From the NCBI GenBank assembly GCA_025677815.1, contig JAIXMP010000017.1:930001-994000 (forward strand): a DNA stretch of 64,000 nucleotides, written 5' to 3'. The stretch is from Phascolomyces articulosus. Lineage: Eukaryota > Mucoromycota > Mucoromycetes > Mucorales > Lichtheimiaceae. The notes below the pieces were generated by a model, which was not told the DNA's origin, ran no database searches, and saw only the letters and a program-made list of their open reading frames with translations. This document shows positions 12,551 to 25,028 of the stretch, piece after piece. The translations under genes were made by a program, and so were the position numbers. Within the stretch, counting starts at the first letter, position 1; each line of letters opens with the position of its first letter.

Positions 12551-15142
12551 ATGACGGTCGAAACTCAAAATTCATCACCAATACTGGAAAAGCAAGATCT
12601 TGGACAGCTGCTCATGTGCGGCTTTGATGGTCTGGAACCCACCCCAGGAATCATTGACCTTATTGAAAACCATAATCTCGGCTCCATCATTTTATTCTCA
12701 CGTAACATTGACACACCAGAGCAAATACGTCAATTGACTACATCATTACAAAGCATTGCAAGACGGGCAGGTCATAAACGGCCTTTGTTTATTGCTGTGG
12801 ATCAAGAAAATGGTGTTGTCCGCCGTTTGGGCAATAAAAGCGGTACTTATTTGCCAGGTAGTATGGCACTAGGTGCGATTGGTTCGTCTGCCGCAGCGCG
12901 GGAAGTTGCTCGTTCAGTTTCCGAAGAATTGTTGTCGCTCGGTATTAACTGGAATTTGGCACCAGTCCTTGATGTCAATAACAATCCATTGAACCCTGTG
13001 ATTGGTGTGCGTTCATTCGGTGAAGATCCAGTTCAAGTAGGCAAGTTAGGTATGGCTCAAGTCGAAGGATACCATCGAGGTGGTGTTGCTACTAGCACCA
13101 AGCATTTCCCAGGTCACGGAGATACTGCCACCGATTCACATATTGGTGTACCCGTCATTGACAAGACTTTGGAGGAGTTGGAGCGAATTGAACTTGCGCC
13201 ATACCGAAATATTATTAATACTGGTGTTGATGCATTGACTTATCCTTCATCCATTATGGTCGGTCATATTGTATTACCCCAAATTTCGGGTGACCAAGTT
13301 TCGAGTATATCATCAGCTGTTGCCACTGGACTGCTTCGTCAACGCATGGGATACAAAGGTATTATTATTACCGATTGTTTGGAAATGGAGGCTGTCAAGG
13401 ACACTATCGGTACCCCTCAAGGCGCATTACAAGCATTGCGTGCAGGAAATGATATTGCAATGATATCACATACACTTGATTTTCAATGCTCTGCATTTGA
13501 CTTGATATATACTGCTTACAGCAAAAACGAACTTAATTTGAAAGCCTTGACCGCTTCAGTTAAGCGTGTGGAACAGCTCAAGGATCGGTTTTTGACGTGG
13601 GATAAAGTGTTGGATAATATGCCATCACTTGCCAAACCGGCTTTGGAACTCAGTGAACGACTGTACAACAAAGTACCAACAGTTGTCCGCAATAATAAAA
13701 GTATCATCCCCATACAACCCGCAACACCGGATAATCGTATTTTATTCCTTGGTGCTCATGTTCCACAAACACTTGCCATCGATTCGGAAAAGGAACCTTT
13801 TAACTCGTTCTATGCATCACTGAAGAAGCGAAACGACAATTTGGAATATATTATTTACAACGCTAATACCAAACACGATGATTTGAAAGATACCATCCAA
13901 AAGGCAGATTATGTCATTGTCGGAACCGCCAATGCAAATCTGCATCCATTCCAAGCCAATTTGGTCAAGTTTGCACACAAAGAAGCAAAACGACTTGTAG
14001 TTGCAGCTGTAGTGAATCCTTATGATTTGATGGCGTTTCCAGAAATTGATACCTATGTCGTTGCATACGAATATACTCCAACAGCACATGAAGCTACAGT
14101 ACGTACTATTTTTGGCGAAACAACTTCTACCAGCAGCTTGCCTGTGACGATTCCCGATGTGTTGGTCAAGAGAAAGGAACCTGCATGTATTATTGAGAAA
14201 TACAATTCAGAGACTCATTTGGATGGTCTGACTTCTTTGTGGGATCAAGTGTTCGGTAAAGATTGGCCCCTTGCTGCTGACAAGATTGAAAAGACCTTAC
14301 GTACTGCAAAGAATGGTAATCATTGGGTCGCTACCGAATGTCAAACTGGTAAAATGATTGGTTTCGTTGCCACACAAACCAATTACACCGTTAAGAAAGG
14401 TGAATTGATGCTGCTTATGACTCATCCACATTATGAGTCTCGAGGCGTTGGCTCACTTTTACATGACCATGCGCTCGATTATTTACGACAACAATCTTGT
14501 AACACCTATATGCTTGGATCCACTTATCCACGTTTCTTCCCTGGTCTTCCCCAAGATAAAAAACAGCATCAAGGATTTTTCGAACGACGTGGATGGAAAT
14601 TCCAATCAAAACACGTATGGGATCTTGTTGGTAATTTGGATCAGCAGAATGTGGATGGTCAACAACGCTTCCTAGATCGTATGGAGCGTGAAAGAATTTG
14701 GTTTGGACGTATTAAACCAAGCCAATTATGGGAATTGTATGCTTTCCAACAACGTTATTTTCCTTACTGGCTTGAAACATATCAACATCATGCCACCTTG
14801 GGTGATTTCCAAGATTTACTTGTGGCTCGGCAAGATAACGAAAATGGAAAAATATTGGGTAGCTTGGTGTTGAACACCACACATACGACTCATCCAGATC
14901 GAGGTGATTTGATTTGGACAGATGACAAGTTGTTTACCAAAGCGAGTGGTGGTATGGCATGCGTAGGTGTCGCAGAAGAGGAAAGAGGTCGAGGAATTGG
15001 CATCGGGATTGTGGCCAAGGCCAATCAGATCTTGAAGCAGCGTGGTGTGCAAAAGGCTTATGTCGATTGGGTTGAGCTAGTTGATTTCTACCAAAGAACT
15101 GGATATGAGAAGTGGCGTGGTTATCGTGTCGCTTCTCTGTAA
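12551..15142 (+). CDS. GH3 beta-N-acetylglucosaminidase with C-terminal GNAT region
   Basis: Intronless, 863 aa from the ATG at 12551; the frame is open 40 codons upstream but that part is unlike the family. Residues about 15-340 are a NagZ-like GH3 barrel: KHFPGHGDTATDSH at 184-197 supplies the general acid/base Asp-His dyad characteristic of GH3 N-acetylglucosaminidases, and IITDCLEMEAV carries the putative nucleophile D275. About 390-540 resembles a second GH3-type alpha/beta domain. The remainder holds two GNAT-like stretches with acetyl-CoA loop motifs: RGVGSLL at 631 and RGRGIGIG at 812. GH3 beta-N-acetylglucosaminidase releases GlcNAc from chitin- or glycoconjugate-derived oligomers, and a multi-domain GH3-GNAT enzyme is known from Rhizomucor miehei. 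No signal peptide is seen, so a cytosolic site is inferred. A coupled hydrolase/glucosamine-acetylation role is plausible but not shown here. Confidence 0.92.
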   Translation: MTVETQNSSPILEKQDLGQLLMCGFDGLEPTPGIIDLIENHNLGSIILFSRNIDTPEQIRQLTTSLQSIARRAGHKRPLFIAVDQENGVVRRLGNKSGTYLPGSMALGAIGSSAAAREVARSVSEELLSLGINWNLAPVLDVNNNPLNPVIGVRSFGEDPVQVGKLGMAQVEGYHRGGVATSTKHFPGHGDTATDSHIGVPVIDKTLEELERIELAPYRNIINTGVDALTYPSSIMVGHIVLPQISGDQVSSISSAVATGLLRQRMGYKGIIITDCLEMEAVKDTIGTPQGALQALRAGNDIAMISHTLDFQCSAFDLIYTAYSKNELNLKALTASVKRVEQLKDRFLTWDKVLDNMPSLAKPALELSERLYNKVPTVVRNNKSIIPIQPATPDNRILFLGAHVPQTLAIDSEKEPFNSFYASLKKRNDNLEYIIYNANTKHDDLKDTIQKADYVIVGTANANLHPFQANLVKFAHKEAKRLVVAAVVNPYDLMAFPEIDTYVVAYEYTPTAHEATVRTIFGETTSTSSLPVTIPDVLVKRKEPACIIEKYNSETHLDGLTSLWDQVFGKDWPLAADKIEKTLRTAKNGNHWVATECQTGKMIGFVATQTNYTVKKGELMLLMTHPHYESRGVGSLLHDHALDYLRQQSCNTYMLGSTYPRFFPGLPQDKKQHQGFFERRGWKFQSKHVWDLVGNLDQQNVDGQQRFLDRMERERIWFGRIKPSQLWELYAFQQRYFPYWLETYQHHATLGDFQDLLVARQDNENGKILGSLVLNTTHTTHPDRGDLIWTDDKLFTKASGGMACVGVAEEERGRGIGIGIVAKANQILKQRGVQKAYVDWVELVDFYQRTGYEKWRGYRVASL

Positions 15143-16461
15143 TAGATAGAATCACTGTTGTAATATTTAAAAAGATGATTTGAAAATCATCTATAAGAGT
15201 ATGTAACAGTTCAATCTATATATCATAATATTTTTTTATCATTATAAAATATAAATCTTAGGTTTTTTGAAATGATATGTAACTTTATAAAGTATGCATA
15301 AAGAAAACTTTATAATCTTTTGGTATTAATATATTTCACTTTTTCTTATAGTATTGCTCTAGTTTAGTTATCATATTCTAAAGGATACGAGACTTATTTA
15401 TGAGTATAATATATATATATATATATATATATACCTGATATATTTCCCATTCTATTTACCAAAAAATTTGTTGTCCTGATACTTGACACTCATTTTCGGA
15501 TTATATGTTTTTTATCTTTTTTCCACTTTTTTATACGTATTAATGCGTCTGGTATTTTCCACTCTTTGTTGGATAAAAACAAAGATATGTGCTACAAGAT
15601 TTTTTTTTTATAATCCGCAAATGGATTCAGTTTTCTTGTTGTTAGAACCAGGTATATACTTGATAAAAAAACGACTTTGGCTTTGAAAATACCAGTCCTT
15701 CGTTTATATGAGAGCCATATGGTTTACGGTATTAAGCACTTTTATTCTAAATACTCAAGTTGCTAGGTCTCAGGATGTCAGATTTCTTGTACAAATACGA
15801 GCAATGTTGAAATTAAAAATACTATTGAGTCTGAACATTCCTAGTGGTGGTGAAAGAGGTCTTAATACTACAGAAAGATATAATAACGTATAATTTAGTG
15901 GTCATGCAATGCTTCGTAGGTGTAATGATAATATACTATATAATTACTACTAGATTGTACTGATGACATATTGAAAAGACGTATATAAAATAATAAAATA
16001 GCACCAAATAAAAGATACATTTTTTAACATCAAGCATTCGGTTTAGCAATATTAAAGCACGGCTACGTAATCGATTTGACTTTCATGTTGGCAGAATAAT
16101 TCGAACTGAACATCCTTATCATCTGATGGTTATTGTTCTAATGTTGGTGTTCCCCGATCATTATTATGAACCGAGAAGGTAGAGAAGAATTTAACCACTA
16201 AAAATATCTTATTGTTATTATTATCTATCTCCTTATTTATTTTTATATAAAGTCGTGCATTTTTTATCACTTCTATCGGACGGTACAATATAATCTAGTT
16301 TATGTAAAGAATTATATGAACATAACCAACTTGTGAAAAATGGAATATAATATGAATCATGCTTGAAGTTTATATTTTCGAATTCAGCAACAATTTTTTT
16401 TCAATATGCTGACAAAACGCGAATAAAGAATTCTTTCAGTTGTCTCAAAGAAAACTAAACC
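15143..16461. other. Intergenic, AT-rich
   Basis: Lies between GH3-GNAT and ELP4, both on the plus strand. It holds a TA microsatellite at about 15409-15433 and a 9-bp-stem hairpin just after the GH3 stop (15173-15192). No gene is supported. The right end should hold the ELP4 promoter. Confidence 0.6.
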
Positions 16462-18100
16462 ATGAGTTTCCGAAAACGTAACGCTGATCAACAACCAAAG
16501 CTTCCTCCAGGATCACGACTTAGCGCATATAATGGTCAACTTTTGATTTCAACTGGTGTTCCCTCGCTCGATGACATTATGGGTGGAGGTTTACCTGTTG
16601 GTACAGTTCTATTGATCAAAGAAGATCGTGCCACAACTTATGCACAGCTCCTGCTTAAGTACTTTTTAGCCCAAGGTATTGCATCTGGTCATCATTGTGC
16701 CTTGGCATCGCGTGACGAAGATGCCAGTGAATTGTTACGTAACTTAATGTGGCTTGCCACCTCCAATACTAATGACGATGACGACGATCATGACGGAGCT
16801 GCCAAAAGTGCAGCACGATCCAATGCAGAAGGCGATCGATTGAAAATTGCCTGGCGATATGCACACTTGAAAAAATTTGAAACAGGTGTTCGACAAGGTA
16901 AAAACGAAGAAGTCATTTCTCTTCATTTTCTTTTATATACATATGGAATTCTATGTGCGTATGATTTATTTCGGTGGTCTCTAATAATTTTTCTTTTTTT
17001 AAAAAAAATAATACAGCATCACCTTCACCACCACCACAAACACCATCAGCGAGTGTTTCTAATACGGACTCCAAGTCATCAACGAACAATAACGAACCTC
17101 GGCCTTACTGTAGTCTTTTTGATCTGACAAAACATATTCCAGATTCAATATTGGAAGAAAGTAAGCCGACAGTTTTGGATAATATCGATGGAGAAGATGA
17201 TTATGAAACGTTGTTGGAGAATATCCGAAAATTGGTATTGGAAAATAACTTTAGGTAAAAAATAAAATAAATAGAGGATGCCGTACATTTTATATGAAAT
17301 GGACAAAAATTAACTTTTTTGGGGATGTATCGATAGTTCGGCTATACCCGCAAAACCAAATACTGCGCGCAATGTGCTTCGTATTGGCATTCATTCACTC
17401 GCATCGCCCAGCTGGCAATCCAGGTCTTCTCATGTAAATATTACTTCAAACAATACACATTGATATCTGGTTTACATAAATTAAAGCGGATATCCTCAAT
17501 TATATATAGGATTTATATAAGTTCTTCCACTCATTGAGGGGCTTACTCCGGTTTTCCTTTGGTGCTGCAGTGATCACAATCCCTGCTTACTTGTATGATG
17601 AAGCACCCAATTTTGTTAAACGAGTTGAACATATGGCTGATGCTGTAGTCGAGGTGGAATCTTTTGCAGGTAATGTTTATTTTTTTTTATTTATTTTTTT
17701 TTGTGGGAAGATATCTCTAATTATATAAGAACTGTTTACGAGATACTGATTAGTGTTCAAAATTACACTAAAACTAACAGGCTCAAAGGTGCATAACGAC
17801 GCTCCATATACACAAAATTACCACGGTTTCTTTTATGTTCATAAATTACCGGTACTCAATTCGTTGTTACCACCTAGCACCAAACTCTCAGTCCTTTCTG
17901 CGGGTGGAAGCAACGACCTCGCTTTCAAATTACGTCGAAAACGATTTGCAATCGAAACATTCCATTTACCACCAGAAGGTGGCATCAGTGAAAGACGAAC
18001 TGAACCACCACCATCTAGTAGTACTGAATCCAAGAAAAAGCAACCACGTCGTATTGGTTGCGGGTCTACTCCAGGAAAAACAGATCCACTGGAATTTTAG
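16462..18100 (+). CDS. ELP4: Elongator complex subunit 4
   Basis: Five exons (16462-16897, 17017-17254, 17337-17433, 17510-17669, 17781-18100) give 416 aa with all phases matching. The N-terminus has STGVPSLDDIMGGGLPVGT, the PAXNEB/ELP4 start of the RecA-like fold. Exon 3 carries VLRIGIHSLASPSW, the conserved strand near the family's SLxSPxW motif, and exon 4 carries FSFGAAVITIPAYLY. Exon 5 continues with a Lys/Arg- and Pro-rich tail. Elp4 forms the hexameric Elp4-Elp5-Elp6 subcomplex that supports tRNA wobble-uridine modification by Elongator; it keeps a RecA-like fold without a classic Walker ATPase. An Asp-rich insert lies at about residues 103-112. It faces the convergent kelch gene 3' to 3'. 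Confidence 0.9.
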
Positions 18101-18522
18101 TAATTTTATAGATATTCTGTTTCTTGGTTATGGGAAAACAGACCAAAAGTGGATTGTATATTTGCTTACTTCAACGCAAGCCCTTTCTATTGTATATTAT
18201 AAAGAATATAAAAAGCACATCAGGGTAACGCTAAATTATATATTTATTTTGGAGCCTTAATAAACTATTTTTTTGAGTTACATAGAAACTGTTTTCTTTT
18301 TTCATCCAAGCAACAAATTAAGATGGGATTAGATAAATTGACATCATTTATTTGCATTCTTGGACAGCTTTTTTTTTTAATTTAAGAGTATACAATTATC
18401 ATAGGCATAAATAGGAAGAAAATAGCACAAATTTAATGAAAAATACATGGACTCAAAACAATGTATGCATAATTTGTCTTTATATATATCAATATTGATA
18501 TATAAAGTTAGATTCACAACGA
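18101..18522. other. Convergent 3' intergenic region
   Basis: The 3' ends of ELP4 (plus) and the kelch gene (minus) meet here. AT-rich, with a short TATATATATC/GATATATA inverted repeat near 18480-18503. No gene is seen. Confidence 0.6.
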
Positions 18523-21500
18523 TCAACGATCTTCGTTGAGATCTCCTACAGATAGAGGTGAAGCAAACGTAGCATCAGATAGTACATCAGAATTCTGACG
18601 TTCCAAAGTGGTGGCATTATTATTGCTGGAAACAGATCGTAGTCGTCCAAAAAGTCTATTTCTAAACGGGTCTGAGGTCATTACAGTATTTCTTTTTTCT
18701 GTTCTTGTCGAGCTTGATGATGATGCTACAGACAACGAATCAATACTTTCAATTAGAGTGATTGATGCTCTTGCACCATCACTATCCAAGTCATCATGGC
18801 CATGGGCATTGAGTTCATGAGCGTTATACAAGTTGAGAAAAACTTCGTCATTGATATAATATGTTTTCAACATAATTTCCAATAGTTGCACTCTTCGCTC
18901 AAGCTCATTATGGCGAGCTTTTGTTTTGGCCAATTCTTTTGTTGTTTCGTGTAAACGAGATTCTGTCTCTTGAAGAAGATGCGATTCGGCTTTTGTTTCA
19001 GATGGGAAAGTTGGTATGCTGATACTGCTAGTTGTGCTGTATCTGTGCGAATAGAGTGGTGGCTGTCTATTAATAATGTTCGATATGTTATCTTGTTGAT
19101 TTCCTGATTCCTGACGCCAAAATAATAAAGACGATGTAGATATTCGTTTTTCATTATTCCAGTGGAACCCATCTTTATTATCGAATGCTTGCGAGTCCAC
19201 CGGATTAATCAAAGGAATGGGTCGCTGCAAACCGCCAAATGTATTATACAAATTGTTCAGTAAAGAGTGACGTAATTTACCAAAAGAAAATCGATGTACT
19301 AAACCCCAAGGAGATCTATTATATATGTATATATATAAATGACAAAAGTAAAAAAATATCAATACAGGTGACGTATTTTTTTTTTGAAGCACACTTTCTG
19401 TACCTACCTAGGTCGAACACCAAATAATACTCCGTCCAAGGCTACCAGTAATGCAAATATACCTGATGCTGGACCAATGATGGTAAATAATGTGTAAATT
19501 CTCTGCTCCTGTAGAGTGGTTTCAACCATACTGGATGGATATATATCGATTGAGTTTGCATCGTGTGATACGTTCTGGAGCGGATTTGTCTGGACGGTTG
19601 TAACAAGTTCTGGAAAACTATGATAAATTGGTGCAAACCCGATATTATTCCAAAGTGAAGGAGTAAATTTCTTGTACTTTTGTATGCAATACGAAATCGA
19701 TGTATGGGCATTAAACTCTAACTGATAACGGTTTTTGAACTGCATGCCATTAAAATCAGCTCGTAACCATTCCTCATATTCTGATGGAGTGATATAAGGT
19801 TGATTGATATCAGCGTATAAGGCAAGATTCGGGTTGCGGCCATGTGGATAAAGTTCAATTTGAATATTTGGTCCACTCGATTCGTGGATGGGATCAAGAT
19901 CAAACAAGAATCGTAGTTTCCCTCCATCACTGGGTCCACTGTTTGTCAGTGTAAAATTCGGAGGTGGTGTAAACAACCAGCAGTTCATTATACCGCTCAT
20001 ATTGTAACTGGCATCATCAAGATCCACAATACCACTCCCATTAAGACGCTGGAAAAAATTTTGATCGACAAAATCACGAGAGCTCATTCCACCAGATTCA
20101 ACGTTGAAATAATCTATTGCTGATAAACCATTGAAGCATATGCGAAGATCTTTATGCAGTAAAAAAAATGAATATTTAATGGCTCTTTTCCTTGGATATC
20201 ACCAGGTAAAAATGTTATACAATGACTTTTCTTTCATAAAGAATGATAGTATACCTGGAAAAGCAACCTTGTCTGCTGGGGATGTAATTGTAAATGCTGT
20301 TATTGGACTCCTAGATATCAAAACGATGCTATATCCGACATATGCAATAAAGAGGCAGATCAAAACCACTCTTGTTATAAAATGAGATAATTCTGTCCAT
20401 CGTGGTTCACCAGTTCTATAGTTACATGTATAAACATCATATTAATTTCATTGTTGTTATAACAGCTCTTTAAATGTTTTGGATTACGTATAAATATAGG
20501 CAAATAAACTAATATACCTTCGTCCCCATAAAATATATCGGTTGACGATATAATATGTAACACCAGTTTTTGCATTATATCCCCACCGATATAATAAAAA
20601 TATTATAGCAAGTACTAAGGCAACAGAACCTATAGTAACTCCTGCAATACCACCAGCTGAAAGCCTTGGTACTAAATATGATGAAGCACCATCAACATCG
20701 ACTTGTTTAATGCTACTCTGAACGATGTCCTCCGTGCTCTCTGTGATATTGGAAACCCACACAAAGTAACCCGCTGGGTCGGATGGATCGGGAAGACGTA
20801 GCACATTGAAGTCATTAAGCCAGTTATATGTTATTGTATGCCCTATCAATTATCGTTAGTACGAAAACTCGGTTTACATTACTGTATTCTGTATTATTTG
20901 GTTGCTTTGATGAGATAAAGGAAGAATATTTTCGTAATTATTACCATGAGTAATGATCATGTAACCGTCATTAACAATAGCCGCAGTACAATGAAAACGT
21001 GCATTTTGTTGTAATCCTAGCATGGCTTTAGGTGGGATCCATTCCCAAGTATCTGTATCAAGAATAGCTACATCTGAACTGCAAGTTTCATAATGGTTGT
21101 ATTGGATACATCCTATTAGTGTAATACAACGATATTGCATATTATTATGGTTACTTTACATTATACATTTCTGTAAAAAGAATATCTATATATTTTAATA
21201 AAAATATTTATGCTTTTTACCTCCATAAAGATAAATGTATCTTTCATTAGGAGCTTTTTTGATTATATTATTATTATTTTTTCAAAATGTTAGCTTTATA
21301 ACTTAATATATCAGGTAAACTAACATCTTTTGCTTGTATATAAATGAGAATTAAGCGCTATGATACTCACCGAGCATTGCATGACCATTAAATCGATATT
21401 GAGGATATCTTTCCGAAACATTGAGACCTCTTACTCCACCGCCAGGGATATTCCAGTATCCAGTAGTATCTTGAATATAAACAGAATTTGTATTTGTATC

Positions 21501-22387
21501 AAGAATTCTGACGTAGTTACTTACATCCGTAACATAGACAATCCTACCATTTCTGCTATACAGTAATAATAATTATAATTGAATACTTTACATTAATAAC
21601 ATAGTAATAATGTTTTTTTTATATTACTGTTAAAAATATACAGTAGAACAGTTTTGGTTTCAAAGAATAAAAATACTAACGGTAGAAGGACAGATCCATG
21701 GTCTAACAAAGCTAAAACATCCGCACTTAATGGGAGTCGACCTCCTTCTTCGACTGGGGCAAATACTTCACCGACTGGGTCGTATTCCCATATATCATAA
21801 TCATCAGTATAATTATTGGTAAGTAGTCCGCCAGCAATATATACTTTGCCGTTTGGAGCAAGTGTAGCACCTAATTGTTGTCGGTTTCTGGGGGTTGGTA
21901 TGGATTGGTTGATAGAAGATGCTAGTCGTACAGGTAATGATTCCCATGAAGCTGTTCGAAAATCGTACTGTTCCATGTAGAGAGAACCACTTTCGTTGAT
22001 TGATTTGTCGGGTTCTCGTGCCCCACCAATAAACAAAACTCGTTCATTATCGTCAAGTAAAACGGCAGAAGCACCAGTGCTATAGTTGGTATAATCTTTG
22101 CTATTATTGACAGTTGAATAGACAAGATTGCCATTGGTTTCATCGAGTCGAACAGATTCAAAATAAGGAGCAACGATACTGTAAGTAGTGGTCCAAATAC
22201 TTCCCCCACCACCCCAAAAGTAGAGTGTATTATTGCGCACAAATGAAGCAGTGGTCATACGATAAGCAGTTTTTAGTGGACTACGAAGAACATCTTCTAC
22301 ATTGTAGTTGCTCTCCACAACTTGATATGTAAAGAGAATATTCAACAACAATATAACTTTTAATACCCAATGTGAAAAGTTTTCCAT
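18523..22387 (-). CDS. Kelch-repeat membrane protein with two-span C-terminal module
   Basis: Eight exons (21681-22387, 21371-21555, 21221-21253, 20945-21112, 20518-20842, 20255-20415, 19408-20149, 18523-19315) give 1037 aa; every intron starts GT and ends AG and every phase fits. Seen: a signal peptide (1-26); kelch-type blades with VLFIGG, KVYIAGG and RYIYLYGG (about 45-370); membrane span 1 at about 427-449; a short cytosolic loop; span 2 at about 488-506; a 237-residue Asn-glycosylatable ectodomain; span 3 at about 744-768; and a cytosolic tail with a coiled coil at about 884-924. After span 2 comes VAFPDLRICFNG and span 3 starts IIGPASGIF; both faintly recall DEG/ENaC channels, but the ectodomain has only three Cys. 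Function is unknown. A split into two genes was considered but the splice at 20416/20518 joins the halves in frame. Confidence 0.8.
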
Positions 22388-25028
22388 GATAAATAAAAGT
22401 ATTGTTATTTTTATGAAATGTAGAAAAAGAGAGGGAAGAATTGATTCAAATGATAAACAATACTAGAATTCTTTGTTGCAATTGTTTATCGATGATGTTA
22501 CCTTCGGCTTAGACAGTTGTTTGTTGTTTTCTAACTTGGATAAAGTTTTTTTCATCATTTCTGAGTTAGTGCCACTGGTCATCATTTCAATGGAGTATTA
22601 ATTCCTTCTTCATACTTGTCGACCGACCGATCTTCTTTTTCTTGGGTAATAAAGTGTACGTACCAATACTTATCTATCAAAGTAAATAACTAATTATTAC
22701 TAATATTACTGTTATGTTAACAATAGGAAGTTGCAAGTTTAATAAAATAAATGCAGATAGTTACTTACTAGTAGTATGTATTCTACTTTAATGGATCATT
22801 TACCATCGGTGATAATCACAAGACAGTGCTCCTAATTAATTGAACTTAGCCATTTAAATATTTCTGAATAAAAACTACTAAATGTGGCGAGTCATATGGC
22901 TTTCATAGAATCAAAACAACACGTTTGATCTAATAGGACTGGTGTTTTTTAAGCCAAACGCCATTGTATTTATATATATATATCATTAAAATTACCTTTT
23001 GTAGAACATCTACGTAAAAAAATGAAAACAATGATGTTTATGAACTTCTTATTACCATATTAGGCTTTCTAGCAAGAAAATGTACAAGCCATAAAAAGAT
23101 GTTGTTATCAGAATCAAAAGAAATCCAAGAATATCTAAGCCGACAAGATGTTTGTTTAATGAAAATCTATTAGATTTAGGAGGTAAAAGAAGATACGTTG
23201 TGTTTAATCAAAATTTATAATACTAGCATTTAAAAATTACCCCTTTAAAATACTACTACATTAACTTTACACTACAGAATTACATATAGAGCAATCGTAT
23301 TTGTCAATCATGTGGCGGTTATTATACAAGATGATCTTTTAAGAATATCCAAGTGTATGGGTTTTGCTTTATTTAAAAATGATCGGCAATCCCGGTTCTT
23401 ATAATCATTCGCCAAATATAATACTATAATACTGTACAACACTTTACATGGTTTTTAATTATATTTTGATGGTTTGAACTTTGGAAACTATTTTAGTAAT
23501 ACGAATGTGGCTAGAAATAATGGCATCACGTATTCAATGATGAGGCGCATACATTTAGCTTCTGATCATCATGTATTGAAAATTGTTCATATGATTTTGC
23601 AAGCCATATATTTGCTAAATGACTTTAATATTAGATAACTATGTGTAGAATACTATTTTGAAGCAGAAGGAATAAGATTGATTTTATCAGCTTTTTGAAT
23701 AAACCTATTTCTTCATTAATCTGGTATTACATAATTAATAATCCTGCCTTTTCGAAATGTTTAAACAAGCCAAACGTCCAGCCTCCAAGATCTTTTTCTC
23801 GATGGCATAAAATAAATTAGTATATGTTATTAAATTATAAAATACATTACTTAGAATGCTATTACCATTTTTTGTACTGCTGTTTTAAAAGGAAGAATGT
23901 GGAAAATTTTGGATTTCATGAAATAGTGACGGATAATCCTTTATTATCGTCACACATACACATAAATGTATCCACTTTGGGTGTTATTATTATCAAAATA
24001 AAAAGAATCAGTAGCTATAAAATTGAACTTTTTATTAACATCATTTAATTCTTTCTTTCAATATATTTCTCGCTATAGAAAAAAATATATAAAAGGTCTC
24101 GTGGGGGTTTTAGCTTTTGTCATTTGAATCATTACACTACAGAATAAAAAAAACAGGAATTGGTCTTTAGTATTTCTATTAAGGTTGAGCATCATTATCA
24201 AAAGGTTTATTATAGACGATGGTTATAAACTCAAGGTTTTTATAGGACTGTGAACTACTGATGTGGGATGAGTAATCGTCTTATATGCATCATATACTTG
24301 GCCGCAGTTACAATAAATAATTATATACCCCCAACAATTGCCATTGATAATCTATTACTTGGATTATAAGTTACAGTAAAAGGCAAGTGTTCAATATTTT
24401 ATTGGTACACTAATCAGTAGTAGTCCCTAAACATCGAGCATCTTCAACTTTCTGCTGGGTATTAAAAAAAATACAGATCAAACGATCTGAACCTTTCGGG
24501 AAAACCCCCCACACCAAACTTTAATTAAAGCAGCTCAGTACATTTTTCTCATACAAATGGCAATCCAAATAATAAATTATTGCATTTGATGAGATACTAC
24601 AGAACCGAACCAACGGCCTTTAAGAAAAACTAGTTGCTTCTATTGACCACAAATCATATAATGAAATTTCCTGGAAAAAGACAAGGTATAATTTTTGTTA
24701 CTGATGAAATATCAACACGAGACCGTGGAAAAAGGATTAAGAAACCTTGTAAAAAGCACTATACTTTCGGATAATATGCGATTTTCTCCTTTATTCCGAG
24801 AAAGGGAAAATAAATGGACTAAAGACACACACAAAATGCTTATCATCCACTGCCGAGTCCCGCATAATACATTTATGAACCAAACTTAGTGAACAAGTGA
24901 AGGTTTTTTCGCATATAAAATCTCACACGCTTTTTTGTTTCCACAACAACAAATCCACCTTTTTTTTTTACATATTTTTTTATTTTCGTTTCTTTTTTTG
25001 CATATCAATAAACAACATATAACACATC
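22388..25028. other. Intergenic, 2.6 kb, no supported gene
   Basis: Divergent region between the kelch gene (minus) and the aldolase (plus). AT-rich with scattered simple sequence; open frames are short and random-looking. The two ends should hold the promoters of the flanking genes. Confidence 0.6.
24914..24920 (+). promoter_or_regulatory. TATA-like box of aldolase gene
   Basis: TATAAAA lies about 110 bp before the aldolase ATG and is followed by a pyrimidine-rich stretch typical of strongly expressed fungal genes. Position and sequence only; no start site is known. Confidence 0.35.

Noticed and set aside
15173..15192. Hairpin after the GH3 stop, like a bacterial terminator
   Set aside because: The window is eukaryotic, and there is no following T run; probably a chance or 3' UTR hairpin.
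18523..22387. Two separate genes: a kelch protein and a two-span protein
   Set aside because: The splice 20518 to 20415 joins the parts in frame (WGRR-TGEPRW) and no promoter or start is evident between them; left open in the findings.
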